Shown piece by piece: positions 44,469-51,903 of a stretch of 64,000 bases of DNA. The position numbers and the translations under genes are program-made. The notes below the pieces were generated by a model that made no database searches, was not told the DNA's origin, and saw only the letters and a program-made list of their open reading frames with translations. Numbering within the stretch: the first letter of the stretch is position 1; each line of letters opens with the position of its first letter. Source of the DNA: Arthrobacter sp. PAMC25564 (GTDB lineage: Bacteria; Actinomycetota; Actinomycetes; Actinomycetales; Micrococcaceae); assembly GCF_004798705.1 (NCBI RefSeq), contig NZ_CP039290.1, positions 1,984,001 to 2,048,000 on the forward strand. Reading direction: 5' to 3'.

Positions 44469-44765
44469 TCTAGAGCATACGGAGTATTGCATCCTCCACG
44501 GAAGCCAACGATAATGCCCCAACCACCACGCAAAATCCCCGGAATCTAGCGGATTTGGGCACCTATGACTCATCGAACGCAACGGAACCCCACGGCGCGC
44601 AACGGATTAAAAGACGACCAAACGACGAGCGGCGGACGCGTTGTATTGAACTGAACACAGACCGCCATACGTCTCGCGCCGTGCTGCAACTGGTCAGCAA
44701 CAATATTGAGGATCTGGAGGACTTCGGGACGGTCGCATTTCAAATGCGACCGCTGCCCGGCGGCG

Positions 44766-46208
44766 TCAGCCCCAGATGCCTCGGTCCGGTCCGTAGGGGC
44801 TCCAGCCATTCATATACGGCTTGATCGCGTCGGCGTCTGGCTTCGGATCATCCGGCATGCAGATAACGCCGAGTAGCGGGTTGCTAGCCTTTGCATGGGC
44901 TTCCGCCCATTGCAGCCAGTCGGTGGCGGCGGCAGCATCCGCTAGGTTCATTGATTCAATATGGATCCTCACTGCGGCGATGTACTCGCCCAGCAGTTGG
45001 ACCCGTTGGAAACGCTCGGCTTGGTCAAGAAGTACTTTGGCGCGGTGATCCTCATTGAGCCGCCCGATCGCCTGGTCGCGGACCCGTTCCCACTGGCGGC
45101 GCTTTTCATCGTCATGGCGCTGCTTTTCGAGCCGCCTCCCGACCGAGCGGGCGGCGCGGAGTTCGATCTCCTGAATAATTCGTGGCAAGAGCGAATCGGC
45201 GCGAGTCGTGTCGGTTTCGGTCCACTCGGATTGCCAGAACGCTGGCTCCAGGCCAGTTAGCCGGATAGTGACGAAGTCAGTTTTGACGAGGTTCTCGGTC
45301 GGAACCGAGTAGCCCTTTTCTTGCCGGCGAAGTTCGGACGCCGTAAGTAGGTGAGGCACCAGCTCCATGGCCTGACTGAAATGTAAATGGACCTCATCTT
45401 CACCGATGCTGACTATAAGATGACCGATCGTTCGCTGTTCGCGGCTGAGGTGGCCATAGTAGTCCGGCTTGGGCTCGGGTGGTGCTGCCACTCCGTAGCC
45501 TCGTCCTTCAGCTTCCGCAACCAGTCCTTGGACAACACGCAGCGTCCAGTTCCACCGGGGCGCGTCCATGCCGAGGCGATCTGTTCGCTGCTCCTTCAGC
45601 TTGGCAACGACATCGTGCGGCGTCCGATTGGCTGCCGGCACTTCTACTGGGTCAAGAGCCACCAGTTGCCATTCCGGACGCCGCTTCAGCCGAACCGTGC
45701 ATGGCTCGCTCCAGCTGGTGGAGACGACCAGCTCCATGTCGTCTGGAAACAGTTTCTTCCGCCTGGCGACCGTGGCGAGTTGCTTGTATCGTCCGGCTTC
45801 CGCACGCGTGAATTCGATAACTGGTTCCACCAGCAGGCGGTCCATCATCTTTTGCGTTGCGCTCTTGGCTGGTACGGTCGGCGCCCTCGGCGGTACAGGC
45901 ACAGGCGGGCCCATGGTGGTTGATCCACCTGGCATCTCAGCCTCGGTCTGGATGGGGCTCGCGGTCCATATGGCGCGCCCGGCGGCGCTCAGCGCGGCAG
46001 CACCGCTATTGGCAAGCACCTGCTGGCCCGCGTCGGTGATTTCCGCGATCCACGGGTTCTTTCGGCGCTTCACCCGCACAAGGTTGCGACTATCCAACGC
46101 ATAGGCGCTGACTTTGAACTGCGGGTCCGTCATCACCCCATCCGGACATCCGTCGGCAATCCATTGCAAGACCTCAAGCTGACGTTCAGTTGGCGGCGTC
46201 TTTGCCAT
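44766..46208 (-). CDS. Hypothetical prophage protein with N-terminal winged helix
   Basis: 480 residues. The start (TERQLEVLQWIADGCPDGVM to WIAEITDAGQQVLANSG) looks like a winged helix. A Pro/Ala-rich linker (about 85-120) follows. Then come a region beginning EPVIEFTRAEAGRYKQL, and a charged helical part (RRLEKQRHDDEKRRQWERVRDQAIGRL) near 385-415. No catalytic motif recognised. It is the gene nearest the attachment site. Host-like genomic islands of actinobacteria carry similar proteins, but no function can be assigned. Confidence 0.8.
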   Translation of the reverse strand: MAKTPPTERQLEVLQWIADGCPDGVMTDPQFKVSAYALDSRNLVRVKRRKNPWIAEITDAGQQVLANSGAAALSAAGRAIWTASPIQTEAEMPGGSTTMGPPVPVPPRAPTVPAKSATQKMMDRLLVEPVIEFTRAEAGRYKQLATVARRKKLFPDDMELVVSTSWSEPCTVRLKRRPEWQLVALDPVEVPAANRTPHDVVAKLKEQRTDRLGMDAPRWNWTLRVVQGLVAEAEGRGYGVAAPPEPKPDYYGHLSREQRTIGHLIVSIGEDEVHLHFSQAMELVPHLLTASELRRQEKGYSVPTENLVKTDFVTIRLTGLEPAFWQSEWTETDTTRADSLLPRIIQEIELRAARSVGRRLEKQRHDDEKRRQWERVRDQAIGRLNEDHRAKVLLDQAERFQRVQLLGEYIAAVRIHIESMNLADAAAATDWLQWAEAHAKASNPLLGVICMPDDPKPDADAIKPYMNGWSPYGPDRGIWG

Positions 46209-46373
46209 TTCCTAGCAGCCCTCTCAGTGTTGAAACGTGTCCGATCCGGGGTAGCGGTAAACCCGCGGCAGGTGTCTTTCTCGGTGAACTGCCGCAGGGG
46301 TCCTGCGGCAAATATACCTGTCCTCTTGCGGACTTTCTGCGGACTGAGGCCAGGTTGGCGCGGGCTCCGGACG

Positions 46374-46385
46374 TATGCTCGATTG
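46374..46385 (+). promoter_or_regulatory. -10 box of leaderless HTH gene 1
   Basis: TATGCT (46374-46379) ends 6 nt before ATG 46386. The same hexamer and spacing precede the paralogous gene at 47701. Confidence 0.6.
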
Positions 46386-46607
46386 ATGGACGACACCCCA
46401 CTGATGACGGCCGCCGACCTCGCCAAGAGGCTCAACCTGACCACTGCGACGGTGTACGAGAAGTGTAAGACCGGCCAGTGGCCACACATCAAGCTCGGCA
46501 GGAGCTATCGCTTCACCGAAGAGCACTACCGGGCCATCATCGAGCCCCCTGTCCCCTTCAAGCGACCGTCGCGAGCGGCGCGGGAGCGATTCAAGGGGAT
46601 GATCTGA
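46386..46607 (+). CDS. Small HTH protein, excisionase/HTH_17-like (copy 1)
   Basis: 73 residues: DDTPLMTAADLAKRLNLTT, ATVYEKCKTGQWPHIKLGR, SYRFTEEHYRAII, then a basic tail. This is the MerR-like excisionase fold with its wing. It is about 70% identical over its first 50 residues to the protein at 47701. It may act as recombination directionality factor or as repressor. Leaderless promoter. Confidence 0.82.
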   Translation: MDDTPLMTAADLAKRLNLTTATVYEKCKTGQWPHIKLGRSYRFTEEHYRAIIEPPVPFKRPSRAARERFKGMI

Positions 46608-46644
46608 AAGTGGCGGCCAAAGCACTAGAAGGGCTGTAAGGCAA

Positions 46645-46896
46645 ATGACTCGAAGTTCAGATTTATACGCCACGGCGCAGGACATGGCGGCAAAGTACCG
46701 GATCGCGGACGACACGGTACGCCGGAAAGCCCAGACCGGCGAATGGCCGTGCGACCGCATCGGGCGCCTTTACCGATTCTCCCCTGACCAGCAAGACGAA
46801 ATCGCTCAGATCGTAGCCGGAACACGACGTGGCGGATACGACAAAGACCGCATCGCCGCCGCACTTAGAAAGCTATCTGGACCGACCGAGGAGTGA
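46645..46896 (+). CDS. Small HTH protein, excisionase/HTH_17-like (copy 2, diverged)
   Basis: 83 residues: YATAQDMAAKYRIADDTVRRKAQTGEWPCDRIGRLYRFSPDQ, same fold as its neighbours but clearly diverged, with a C-terminal helix (DKDRIAAALRKLSG). Unlike copies 1 and 3 it has an AAGG Shine-Dalgarno, and it may be expressed from the same transcript as copy 1. Confidence 0.78.
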   Translation: MTRSSDLYATAQDMAAKYRIADDTVRRKAQTGEWPCDRIGRLYRFSPDQQDEIAQIVAGTRRGGYDKDRIAAALRKLSGPTEE

Positions 46897-46943
46897 AAGC
46901 CTATCGAGTCTGGCAATTCGATGCAGGCGATAGCCTGGACCCG

Positions 46944-46955
46944 TAGATTGGGAAC
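46944..46955 (+). promoter_or_regulatory. -10 box of a leaderless prophage gene
   Basis: TAGATT (46944-46949) ends 6 nt before GTG 46956. Confidence 0.5.
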
Positions 46956-47630
46956 GTGGTCAAGTCGAACAGGGAGATCCAAGCGGGTGAACATTGGGCC
47001 TACCGGGAAAAGAATGGCGCCCCAGTTGAAGAGGTCCGAATCATCAAGCTTGGCGTCAAGCGGCCGAGTCAAGCCTTGCTAGCGTTTCTGGATCCTGAGC
47101 AAGAAGCCTTGGAGGCATGGCGGCCGATTCAACGACTGGTCGTCCCATGGGGTGAGCTGGACGCTTTCCTTGCCCTCGAAGCTACCTTATATGCGGCCGA
47201 TGCGATCTCACCGAATCTGACCAACGGCGAAGTGTCCGCAATTGCTTATGTCGTCGGGGCGGCCGACGCCGAATCTTGCCTAGATACATGGGTTGGCAAT
47301 TCGAGAGCGCTGATGAGGATCCGGGATTCGCGGCTGCTATCCGTCAAGCTCGGCCCTGACGCTGCGGATGTCCCATCGCATCCTCTGGCCTTCGAAGACA
47401 GGGAAGGGCTAGTCGTTCCGTGGCCCGTCGTCCACTGGATCTTGGGCGGCCTGGCCAGGCGATTCCGGGAAGAGTGCCTGAACTGCGCAGAGGACTGCGA
47501 CGAAGACGTCAAGGAGATCCGGTTTGCCCGCTCCGACAAGAGGGGAGTAATCCAGGACCCGTCCGCGCTGAAGTTCATGCGCGAACTACGTGATACCTCC
47601 GAATCGTTGCGGAGATGGGCCGCCGATTGA
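46956..47630 (+). CDS. Hypothetical prophage protein
   Basis: 224 residues from GTG 46956. It begins SNREIQAGEHWAYREKNG, a small beta-barrel-like opening, and has PSQALLAFLDPEQEALEAWRPIQRL and a C-terminal helical region with four Cys-containing positions (EECLNCAEDCDED) that could bind metal. No family recognised. It lies between HTH copies 2 and 3. Confidence 0.75.
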   Translation: MVKSNREIQAGEHWAYREKNGAPVEEVRIIKLGVKRPSQALLAFLDPEQEALEAWRPIQRLVVPWGELDAFLALEATLYAADAISPNLTNGEVSAIAYVVGAADAESCLDTWVGNSRALMRIRDSRLLSVKLGPDAADVPSHPLAFEDREGLVVPWPVVHWILGGLARRFREECLNCAEDCDEDVKEIRFARSDKRGVIQDPSALKFMRELRDTSESLRRWAAD

Positions 47631-47688
47631 CTGGAATGGACTAGGCAAACGTCAGGCATCATTAACCGCGCTGGGCACGAGCGGTGAG

Positions 47689-47700
47689 TATGCTCAGTCG
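47689..47700 (+). promoter_or_regulatory. -10 box of leaderless HTH gene 3
   Basis: TATGCT (47689-47694) ends 6 nt before ATG 47701, identical in hexamer and spacing to 46374-46385. Confidence 0.6.
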
Positions 47701-47946
47701 ATGAGAGACATCCCACTGATGACGGCCGCCGAAGTGGCCGCGAAACTCAAAGTGAACGTCGAAACGGTCTACAAGATGTGCAAGACCGGCAGGTGGCCGC
47801 ACACCAAGATCGGCCGGCTCTACCGCTTCACCGAAGAGCACTACCAGGCCATCATCGCTACCCCGGCCATGCCAGAGCAACGACCGCGCACGCAGCGCGA
47901 GAATATTGCGCGGCTGCTCCACTCAACCTCGTATCCCCGTGGATAA
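47701..47946 (+). CDS. Small HTH protein, excisionase/HTH_17-like (copy 3)
   Basis: 81 residues: RDIPLMTAAEVAAKLKVNV, ETVYKMCKTGRWPHTKIGR, LYRFTEEHYQAII. Close paralogue of copy 1. The C-terminal tail differs. An inverted repeat (47948-47971) starts right at its stop codon and may be its operator or that of a neighbour. Confidence 0.82.
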   Translation: MRDIPLMTAAEVAAKLKVNVETVYKMCKTGRWPHTKIGRLYRFTEEHYQAIIATPAMPEQRPRTQRENIARLLHSTSYPRG

Positions 47947-47947
47947 G

Positions 47948-47971
47948 GGGTATCCACGGTCGTGGACACCC
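47948..47971. repeat. Inverted repeat sharing a motif with 48448-48480
   Basis: GGGTATCCACG, GT, CGTGGACACCC: 11-bp arms with one mismatch. The downstream GACACCCTTGGCGGC (47965-47979) recurs at 48469-48483. Candidate binding sites for one phage regulator. Confidence 0.55.
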
Positions 47972-48102
47972 TTGGCGGCCCAGACGAAAGTGCCAGCGCT
48001 GATCGCAGTCTGGCGTAAGGGCTACGGTCAGTTACCATGAACGCTATGAGCACGCGGCTACGCTAGCCCTATTCGGGGGCAGCGACAATGGAAAGGCATT
48101 CC

Positions 48103-48288
48103 ATGTTGAAGCGCGCTCTGCCACATGCACTGTTCTATATCTTCGGACACCGTGTCTGCTGTGGCCACATTCCCAACTGGACCGCTCGCGTCGGCCAGAA
48201 GTGGGACACCTTTGATGTCGCACCTTACAACCTCTACAACGTCATCTGGCGTGCTCAGAACTGGGTCTTGCAGAACTGCGAAGACTAA
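48103..48288 (+). CDS. Small hypothetical prophage protein
   Basis: 61 residues rich in aromatic residues: RALPHALFYIFGHRVCCGHIP, then DTFDVAPYNLYNVIWRAQNW. A Cys-Cys-x-His-type cluster may bind metal. GAAAGG precedes the ATG at 48103 by 7 nt; an earlier ATG at 48088 lacks such a site. Followed by a terminator. Function unknown. Confidence 0.65.
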   Translation: MLKRALPHALFYIFGHRVCCGHIPNWTARVGQKWDTFDVAPYNLYNVIWRAQNWVLQNCED

Positions 48289-48320
48289 CCGCCTGACGCG
48301 CCGCTAAGCCTCCAGGAACT

Positions 48321-48355
48321 GCCCCGGCACCTTGTCATGGGTCCGGGGCTTTTCT
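48321..48355 (+). terminator. Terminator after the small prophage gene
   Basis: GCCCCGG and CCGGGGC form the base of a hairpin (48321-48349) with an extended CACC/GGGT part, followed by TTTTCT. It lies 32 nt past the stop codon. Confidence 0.75.
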
Positions 48356-48377
48356 GTGCCCGTCAGCGGGCGGGGAA

Positions 48378-48407
48378 AGTAGTAGTAGGAATACTCCTAC
48401 TACTACT
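48378..48407. repeat. Triplet-built perfect inverted repeat
   Basis: AGTAGTAGTAGGA, ATAC, TCCTACTACTACT: perfect 13-bp arms built from AGT/ACT triplets. It lies in the untranslated stretch 48289-48579. Possible phage operator. Confidence 0.6.
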
Positions 48408-48447
48408 ACGGGGTGCGAGTCCCGCACGCCCCTTTCCGGCGATCGCT

Positions 48448-48480
48448 GGCAAGGGTGTACACAGTGTTGACACCCTTGGC
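48448..48480. repeat. Inverted repeat with GTGTACAC core
   Basis: GGCAAGGGTGT and ACACCCTTGGC flank an 11-nt spacer; one mismatch in 11 bp. Inside is the palindrome GTGTACAC. Its right arm matches the motif near 47965-47979. Together with 48378-48407 it fills the gene-free stretch and suggests a phage control region. Confidence 0.55.
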
Positions 48481-48567
48481 GGCGGCGGCGGGGTCCGCGG
48501 ATGCTGTCGGTCAGGCGGATATCAGGTCCGGCGCATAGATTTCCCCCTTAAATGCCTATTCCATGCC

Positions 48568-48579
48568 TAGCATCAGCAC
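48568..48579 (+). promoter_or_regulatory. -10 box of a leaderless small gene
   Basis: TAGCAT (48568-48573) ends 6 nt before ATG 48580. Confidence 0.5.
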
Positions 48580-48729
48580 ATGACCGAAATCAGAGTGATA
48601 CCGGAAGATCACTGCGACTACGAGGGAATGCGAACCCAGTCCCCCACTGGCTTCATGCCGTGCGTTCGTAGGCCAGGGCATACTTGCGGACATACTCCCG
48701 TTTGGTACGGGGCTGAAGAAGACCGATAG
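48580..48729 (+). CDS. Very small Cys/His-containing prophage protein
   Basis: 49 residues: MTEIRVIPEDHCDYEGMR, TQSPTGFMPCVRRPGHTCGH, TPVWYGAEEDR. Three Cys and several His are spaced like a small zinc-binding fold (HC, C, HTCGH). Coding is supported by residue choice and by the leaderless-type -10 box. No family recognised. Confidence 0.55.
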   Translation: MTEIRVIPEDHCDYEGMRTQSPTGFMPCVRRPGHTCGHTPVWYGAEEDR

Positions 48730-48920
48730 AGCCATACGGAGCCGGGGTGGGGGGAGGGCCCGCAGACCACCCCGCGTGTACGCCCGGCTGACCAAGGCAT
48801 CCGACGCTGCGGCCGCCGATGCGCTGGGCTAGCAGATGATTGTTATGGCATCTTGGCGTCCAGCGTGTAGTGTAGTGAACACGACGAGGGCTTGCTAGAT
48901 AGAGCCAGCGTTGACCGCCT

Positions 48921-48944
48921 AGAGCCCTTCTCGCGAGGGGCTCT
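48921..48944. terminator. Hairpin downstream of the DUF3800 gene
   Basis: AGAGCCCTTC, loop TCGC, GAGGGGCTCT: 10-bp stem with one mismatch, 7 nt past the DUF3800 stop codon. No strong T-tract. The stretch 48730-48920 upstream of it holds no gene I can support. Confidence 0.55.
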
Positions 48945-48950
48945 CAGTGC

Positions 48951-49658
48951 TTAAGGGACCCACAACCTCGCGTGGTGGAGCGCCGGCAACAGTGTGCCCC
49001 ACATTTCGCGTACAGACTTTTCCGCCGCTGGCGAAGTTTCCGTAACGCAGTTCATCCGCCGGTACAAGTAGACGGCCAGGTCTGCTGCCTGCAGGCCGAA
49101 GTGAAGCGAGCTGTCATCAAAGCGCACCGGATGAATCACCTGCGTTAGCATGCTGCTGCGGTAGCCGGGTGTGCCTCTCTTGCTGAAAAGCTCAAGGATG
49201 GCTGCGTGGTTAGCCTGCCCTGGTACCACGTCCGCGACCACGAGCACCTTACGGCCCCGGTGGCGTGCGTATTCATCCACCCGTTCCAAGACGTGCCGAA
49301 GCGCGATCTCATGGGGATCATCCGGCCGACTGTATCTTTGGTGCAGCCGGGTCACGTCGACGCCTTCCAAGAAGATCTTAGCGCCACTGTCCGCGATCGC
49401 GGACAGGCACTTCTTGTAGACCTTCACCGCGCCGCGGACCTTGCCAGCCATAGGCCGCCAATGCTTCCGCTGCTGCATAATCTCGTGCCCGTGCAGCTCC
49501 GCCGCTGGATCGACGCCGAAGGCGTTGTTCGCATAGGAGACCACGTCCCGGAACCCCTGGTTCAGGTCGAACAGTGCGACCATGTCTACGACCACGGCGC
49601 TGACGAAGTATTTGTCTTTGAGGTTGGGGTAGGACTCATCTACGAAGGCAACTAGCAC
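48951..49658 (-). CDS. DUF3800 domain protein
   Basis: 235 residues from GTG 49658. It opens VLVAFVDESYPN, the DES motif of DUF3800, followed by YFVSAVVVDMVALFDLN, LHGHEIM and later DSSLHFGLQAADLAVYLYRR, where the acidic residues of an RNase H-like core sit. The family is often found in phages and islands and is suspected of nuclease activity; that is not proven. No good Shine-Dalgarno is visible. It stands alone between two gaps. Confidence 0.8.
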   Translation of the reverse strand: MLVAFVDESYPNLKDKYFVSAVVVDMVALFDLNQGFRDVVSYANNAFGVDPAAELHGHEIMQQRKHWRPMAGKVRGAVKVYKKCLSAIADSGAKIFLEGVDVTRLHQRYSRPDDPHEIALRHVLERVDEYARHRGRKVLVVADVVPGQANHAAILELFSKRGTPGYRSSMLTQVIHPVRFDDSSLHFGLQAADLAVYLYRRMNCVTETSPAAEKSVREMWGTLLPALHHARLWVP

Positions 49659-49737
49659 CAGTTGATTAAGGCATGCCGCGGTGCAATATCCATAACAGGG
49701 CGCGTTGATCCCCTGTGGATTAGCTGTTGACAGCCCT

Positions 49738-49938
49738 CTAGCCCGGCAGGAATCCCGGGAACCGGCTGCCCCAGCGGTCCGCATGGGCGTAGACGTCCAC
49801 GGTCCCGCCGTCAGCGAGTGGGAGGCTGGCCATCGCCTTCGGGTACTGCCCATAGGTCCACGACCGGACGCTTTCATGTGTGCCCGGGTCAGGCATCAGG
49901 TACTCGTACGGTTCCCTGTCCAGGGTGAAGGTCGCCAT
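49738..49938 (-). CDS. Small prophage protein, full copy of a duplicated gene
   Basis: 66 residues: MATFTLDREPYEYLMPDPGTH, SVRSWTYGQYPKAMASLPL, DGGTVDVYAHADRWGSRFPG. The first 14 residues match a truncated copy at 51806-51883 (M-x-TFTL-x4-YEYL). TACGAT ends 6 nt before the ATG. An sRNA-like transcript ends just upstream. Function unknown. Confidence 0.7.
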   Translation of the reverse strand: MATFTLDREPYEYLMPDPGTHESVRSWTYGQYPKAMASLPLADGGTVDVYAHADRWGSRFPGFLPG

Positions 49939-49950
49939 GGACCAATCGTA
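49939..49950 (-). promoter_or_regulatory. -10 box of a leaderless small gene
   Basis: On the minus strand TACGAT (49945-49950) precedes the ATG by 6 nt. Hexamer and spacing are the same in the paralogue at 51884-51895. Confidence 0.5.
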
Positions 49951-49959
49951 CCCAGACGA

Positions 49960-50045
49960 CAAGAAAGCCCCCACGCGAGTCGTGGGAGACTCAAGCATGG
50001 GGGCTGACCGTGCAACTCCGCAAATGGGGGGATCGCGGAACCGCT
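49960..50045 (-). ncRNA. C-rich-loop sRNA candidate 1
   Basis: Minus strand: -35 TTTACA (50074-50079), 16-nt spacer, -10 TAGTGT (50052-50057), predicted start near 50045. The RNA would form TCCGC-loop-GCGGA with loop GATCCCCCCATTT, then a terminator hairpin GCCCCCATGC / GCGTGGGGGC (49967-50004) with an inner GAGTC/GACTC stem, followed by TTTCTT. About 86 nt. The architecture resembles the actinobacterial 6C-type RNAs, but identity is unproven. Confidence 0.55.
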
Positions 50046-50120
50046 TTGAATACACTATCTTGCCTCTGCGATCTGTAAATCGTGCCTGATGCAGAAGTCT
50101 AATTCGATCAGCCCAACTGC

Positions 50121-50675
50121 TCACATATCAGGGCGACCGAGGAACACCGCGAGCTTTGTGCGAAAGTCCTTACGTGCGTTTTCGGTTAGCTCGAACTTCT
50201 TAGAGCCGGCCAGCTGCTTTATTGCCAACGGGGCAGGTCCCAGTGACGTCATCGCGCTGAGGTCAGCGACAACGTTCAGCTCGCCGGAGTCGTTCAGAGC
50301 GGTCAGCGGAAATGGGAATAGGTTGAGGTGGGTGAAAGCCAACCCACCGCCTAGATCATCCTTGGGTGTCCCAGACGCCATGATGTCGGCAAGCCGGGGG
50401 TCCCTATTTGTGATCGCGATCGTCGGCGCTATGAGTATTCCGGAGCGCCCACGGGGGTTCTCGATGTCGCAATCGTATGAACACACCACCACTAGTCTTT
50501 CAGTGGAGTCTGAGGGCTGGGCCACACGATCCCATGTTGGTATCTGAAGGAATTTGGCCGTGCCATCAGGCATCGTCGAATTCATGGTGTTAGCTAGGTC
50601 CCAGCGAGGGAAGTGTTCAACCGTGCAGACGTCTCCTTGCCGTAGATCTAGGCCGGCAACCTCTTCAAATATCAC
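50121..50675 (-). CDS. Unknown operon protein C
   Basis: 184 residues, third and last gene of a three-gene operon. It opens EEVAGLDLRQGDVCTVEHFP and has RLVVVCSYDCDIENP and ITNRDPRLADIMASGTPKDD. The motif around SYDCDIENPRG looks like a conserved active or binding site, but no family is recognised. No membrane segment or signal. The ATG overlaps the stop of the gene before it by 4 nt. Confidence 0.78.
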   Translation of the reverse strand: MIFEEVAGLDLRQGDVCTVEHFPRWDLANTMNSTMPDGTAKFLQIPTWDRVAQPSDSTERLVVVCSYDCDIENPRGRSGILIAPTIAITNRDPRLADIMASGTPKDDLGGGLAFTHLNLFPFPLTALNDSGELNVVADLSAMTSLGPAPLAIKQLAGSKKFELTENARKDFRTKLAVFLGRPDM

Positions 50676-51112
50676 GCGGGCGGCTGAGAGTCGTACCAGT
50701 CCATCACTTCGTCCGCGGACGGGCTAATGCTGATGCCCTTCATTTCCGCCACCCAACTCGCGGGCACTGTGGCAGGGGCGGCCGAGCCAATGACATCCTC
50801 AAGTTCGCTTCGTTCCCCGACTGCAAGCATGGCTATCGCCTCATCTAATAGTTCGACGACACCTCCCAGCCGGGCGGCGGTTGTTCCATGCGCCAAAGGA
50901 GAAAAGGTCGCCGTGCTCGGCGTCTTCCCCACGCCGGACCACCGGGTTAGCGCGTCTACAAAGGCCTCTCGTTGGGCATCGCTGCCGATGACGAGCTGCT
51001 CTCTGATGACCCTTGAGGTGGACTGGGCCAAAGACTCAGAGCCAAGATCCGGGATGCTAGTGCTCCACGTCCTATTTCTTATTGTGTCGATGAACATTTC
51101 TTGCTTTCCCAT
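50672..51112 (-). CDS. Unknown operon protein B
   Basis: 146 residues, mostly helical: QEMFIDTIRNRTWSTSIPDLG, RVIREQLVIGSDAQREAFVDAL, LGGVVELLDEAIAMLAVGERSEL. No family recognised. Overlaps both neighbours at start or stop (ATGA-type), so the three are translated together. Confidence 0.75.
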   Translation of the reverse strand: MGKQEMFIDTIRNRTWSTSIPDLGSESLAQSTSRVIREQLVIGSDAQREAFVDALTRWSGVGKTPSTATFSPLAHGTTAARLGGVVELLDEAIAMLAVGERSELEDVIGSAAPATVPASWVAEMKGISISPSADEVMDWYDSQPPA

Positions 51113-51729
51113 CAGACCGTCACCTCAGATTCGATCGCCTGGCGCAGCTTTTCTACTATTGTCAGGGCGCGTCGATACGAATCTCCAAATGCAGTCAGGG
51201 CATCCTCGGGTGATATTTCCGCTGCTTCGAAGTTGAAATTGAAGTCAATTGTTGGTACGTCCACGCCTTCCGTGACGAGCCCTACGCGCACACGCGAATG
51301 GTTGTCGCCGTCAAACAAAAATTGGAGGTCCGCGCCGAACACCGGAGATCCGAGGGCGTCCTGGACGGCCGTCCTCCTGAGAAAATGGTCCGCAATCTTT
51401 TGCTTTGGAGCATCGACACCATCCAAGGAAAACTGCAGGTTGTGCCCCGTGGCACGAATCGTACGCTTCCCGACATACTCCAAGAACGTCCGTGCGAGGT
51501 CCTGGAGGCCCTCCGTCTGGACCTCGACCTTGTCAGGTGAAGTGACAGCCGCTACAAACCGGTCGTGAAGGACATCGATACTCGCTCCACCAGCAGCAGC
51601 CTGGAGGAGCACAGGGAGGCGCACAGTCTCCACTAGCTCTCGATGACGAAACACGAAGTCTGTCGTCTTGATCGAACTGATTGGGAAATTCTCTCCCGCA
51701 AAGACGATGCTGAAGTTGTTTAGAGACAT
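51112..51729 (-). CDS. Unknown operon protein A
   Basis: 205 residues from ATG 51729 (AAAGGG 7 nt upstream; the frame opens at 51759). Beta-rich with NNFSIVFAGENFPISSIK at the start, RATGHNLQFSLDGVDAPKQKI, ADLQFLFDGDNHSRVRVGLV and VPTIDFNFNFEAAEISPEDAL. The central part reads as two beta sheets. It resembles TIGR04255-like proteins only loosely. First gene of the operon; function unknown. Confidence 0.75.
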   Translation of the reverse strand: MSLNNFSIVFAGENFPISSIKTTDFVFRHRELVETVRLPVLLQAAAGGASIDVLHDRFVAAVTSPDKVEVQTEGLQDLARTFLEYVGKRTIRATGHNLQFSLDGVDAPKQKIADHFLRRTAVQDALGSPVFGADLQFLFDGDNHSRVRVGLVTEGVDVPTIDFNFNFEAAEISPEDALTAFGDSYRRALTIVEKLRQAIESEVTV

Positions 51730-51805
51730 CCGGACCCTTTGATACGTGGCGTAAGTCATTCGGCGCTTGTCCCGCTTGCCGGGTTCCTTAGATGCTACCG
51801 CAGTG

Positions 51806-51883
51806 TCAGAGCCCTGCCATAGAGTGCCCGAGGACGGGCCTCAGGTACTCGTAGGTTGCGCCGCCGAGCGTAAATGTGACCAT
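51806..51883 (-). pseudogene. Truncated copy of the small prophage gene
   Basis: 25 codons, ATG 51883 to TGA 51806: MVTFTLGGATYEYLRPVLGH. It matches the first 14 residues of the protein at 49738-49938, then diverges and stops. The leaderless -10 TACGAT with 6-nt spacing is retained. Confidence 0.6.
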
Positions 51884-51903
51884 GGGGCAATCGTAGCCGG
51901 ACA

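Noticed and set aside
44431..44520. Complete tRNA gene at the prophage edge
   Set aside because: Only the T-arm, acceptor 3' side and CCA are present; no D-arm or 5' acceptor strand lies upstream.
44400..44582. 60-codon leftward frame across the tRNA fragment
   Set aside because: It overlaps the tRNA T-arm and the terminator and has no coding character.
48378..48480. CRISPR-like repeats
   Set aside because: The repeats are palindromic and irregularly spaced; there are no uniform spacers and no cas genes.
48337..48570. 77-codon rightward frame with a Leu and Gly run
   Set aside because: It is built over the terminator and the triplet palindrome; repeats, not coding selection, explain it.
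48730..48832. Possible coding tail ending VYARLTKASDAAAADALG
   Set aside because: The closing residues look protein-like, but no start codon or ribosome site gives a sensible N-terminal part, and the same DNA overlaps the better-supported 49-codon gene upstream.
44471..49658. Integrase near the left attachment site
   Set aside because: No tyrosine or serine recombinase motifs were found in any frame of this region; the small HTH proteins lack catalytic domains.
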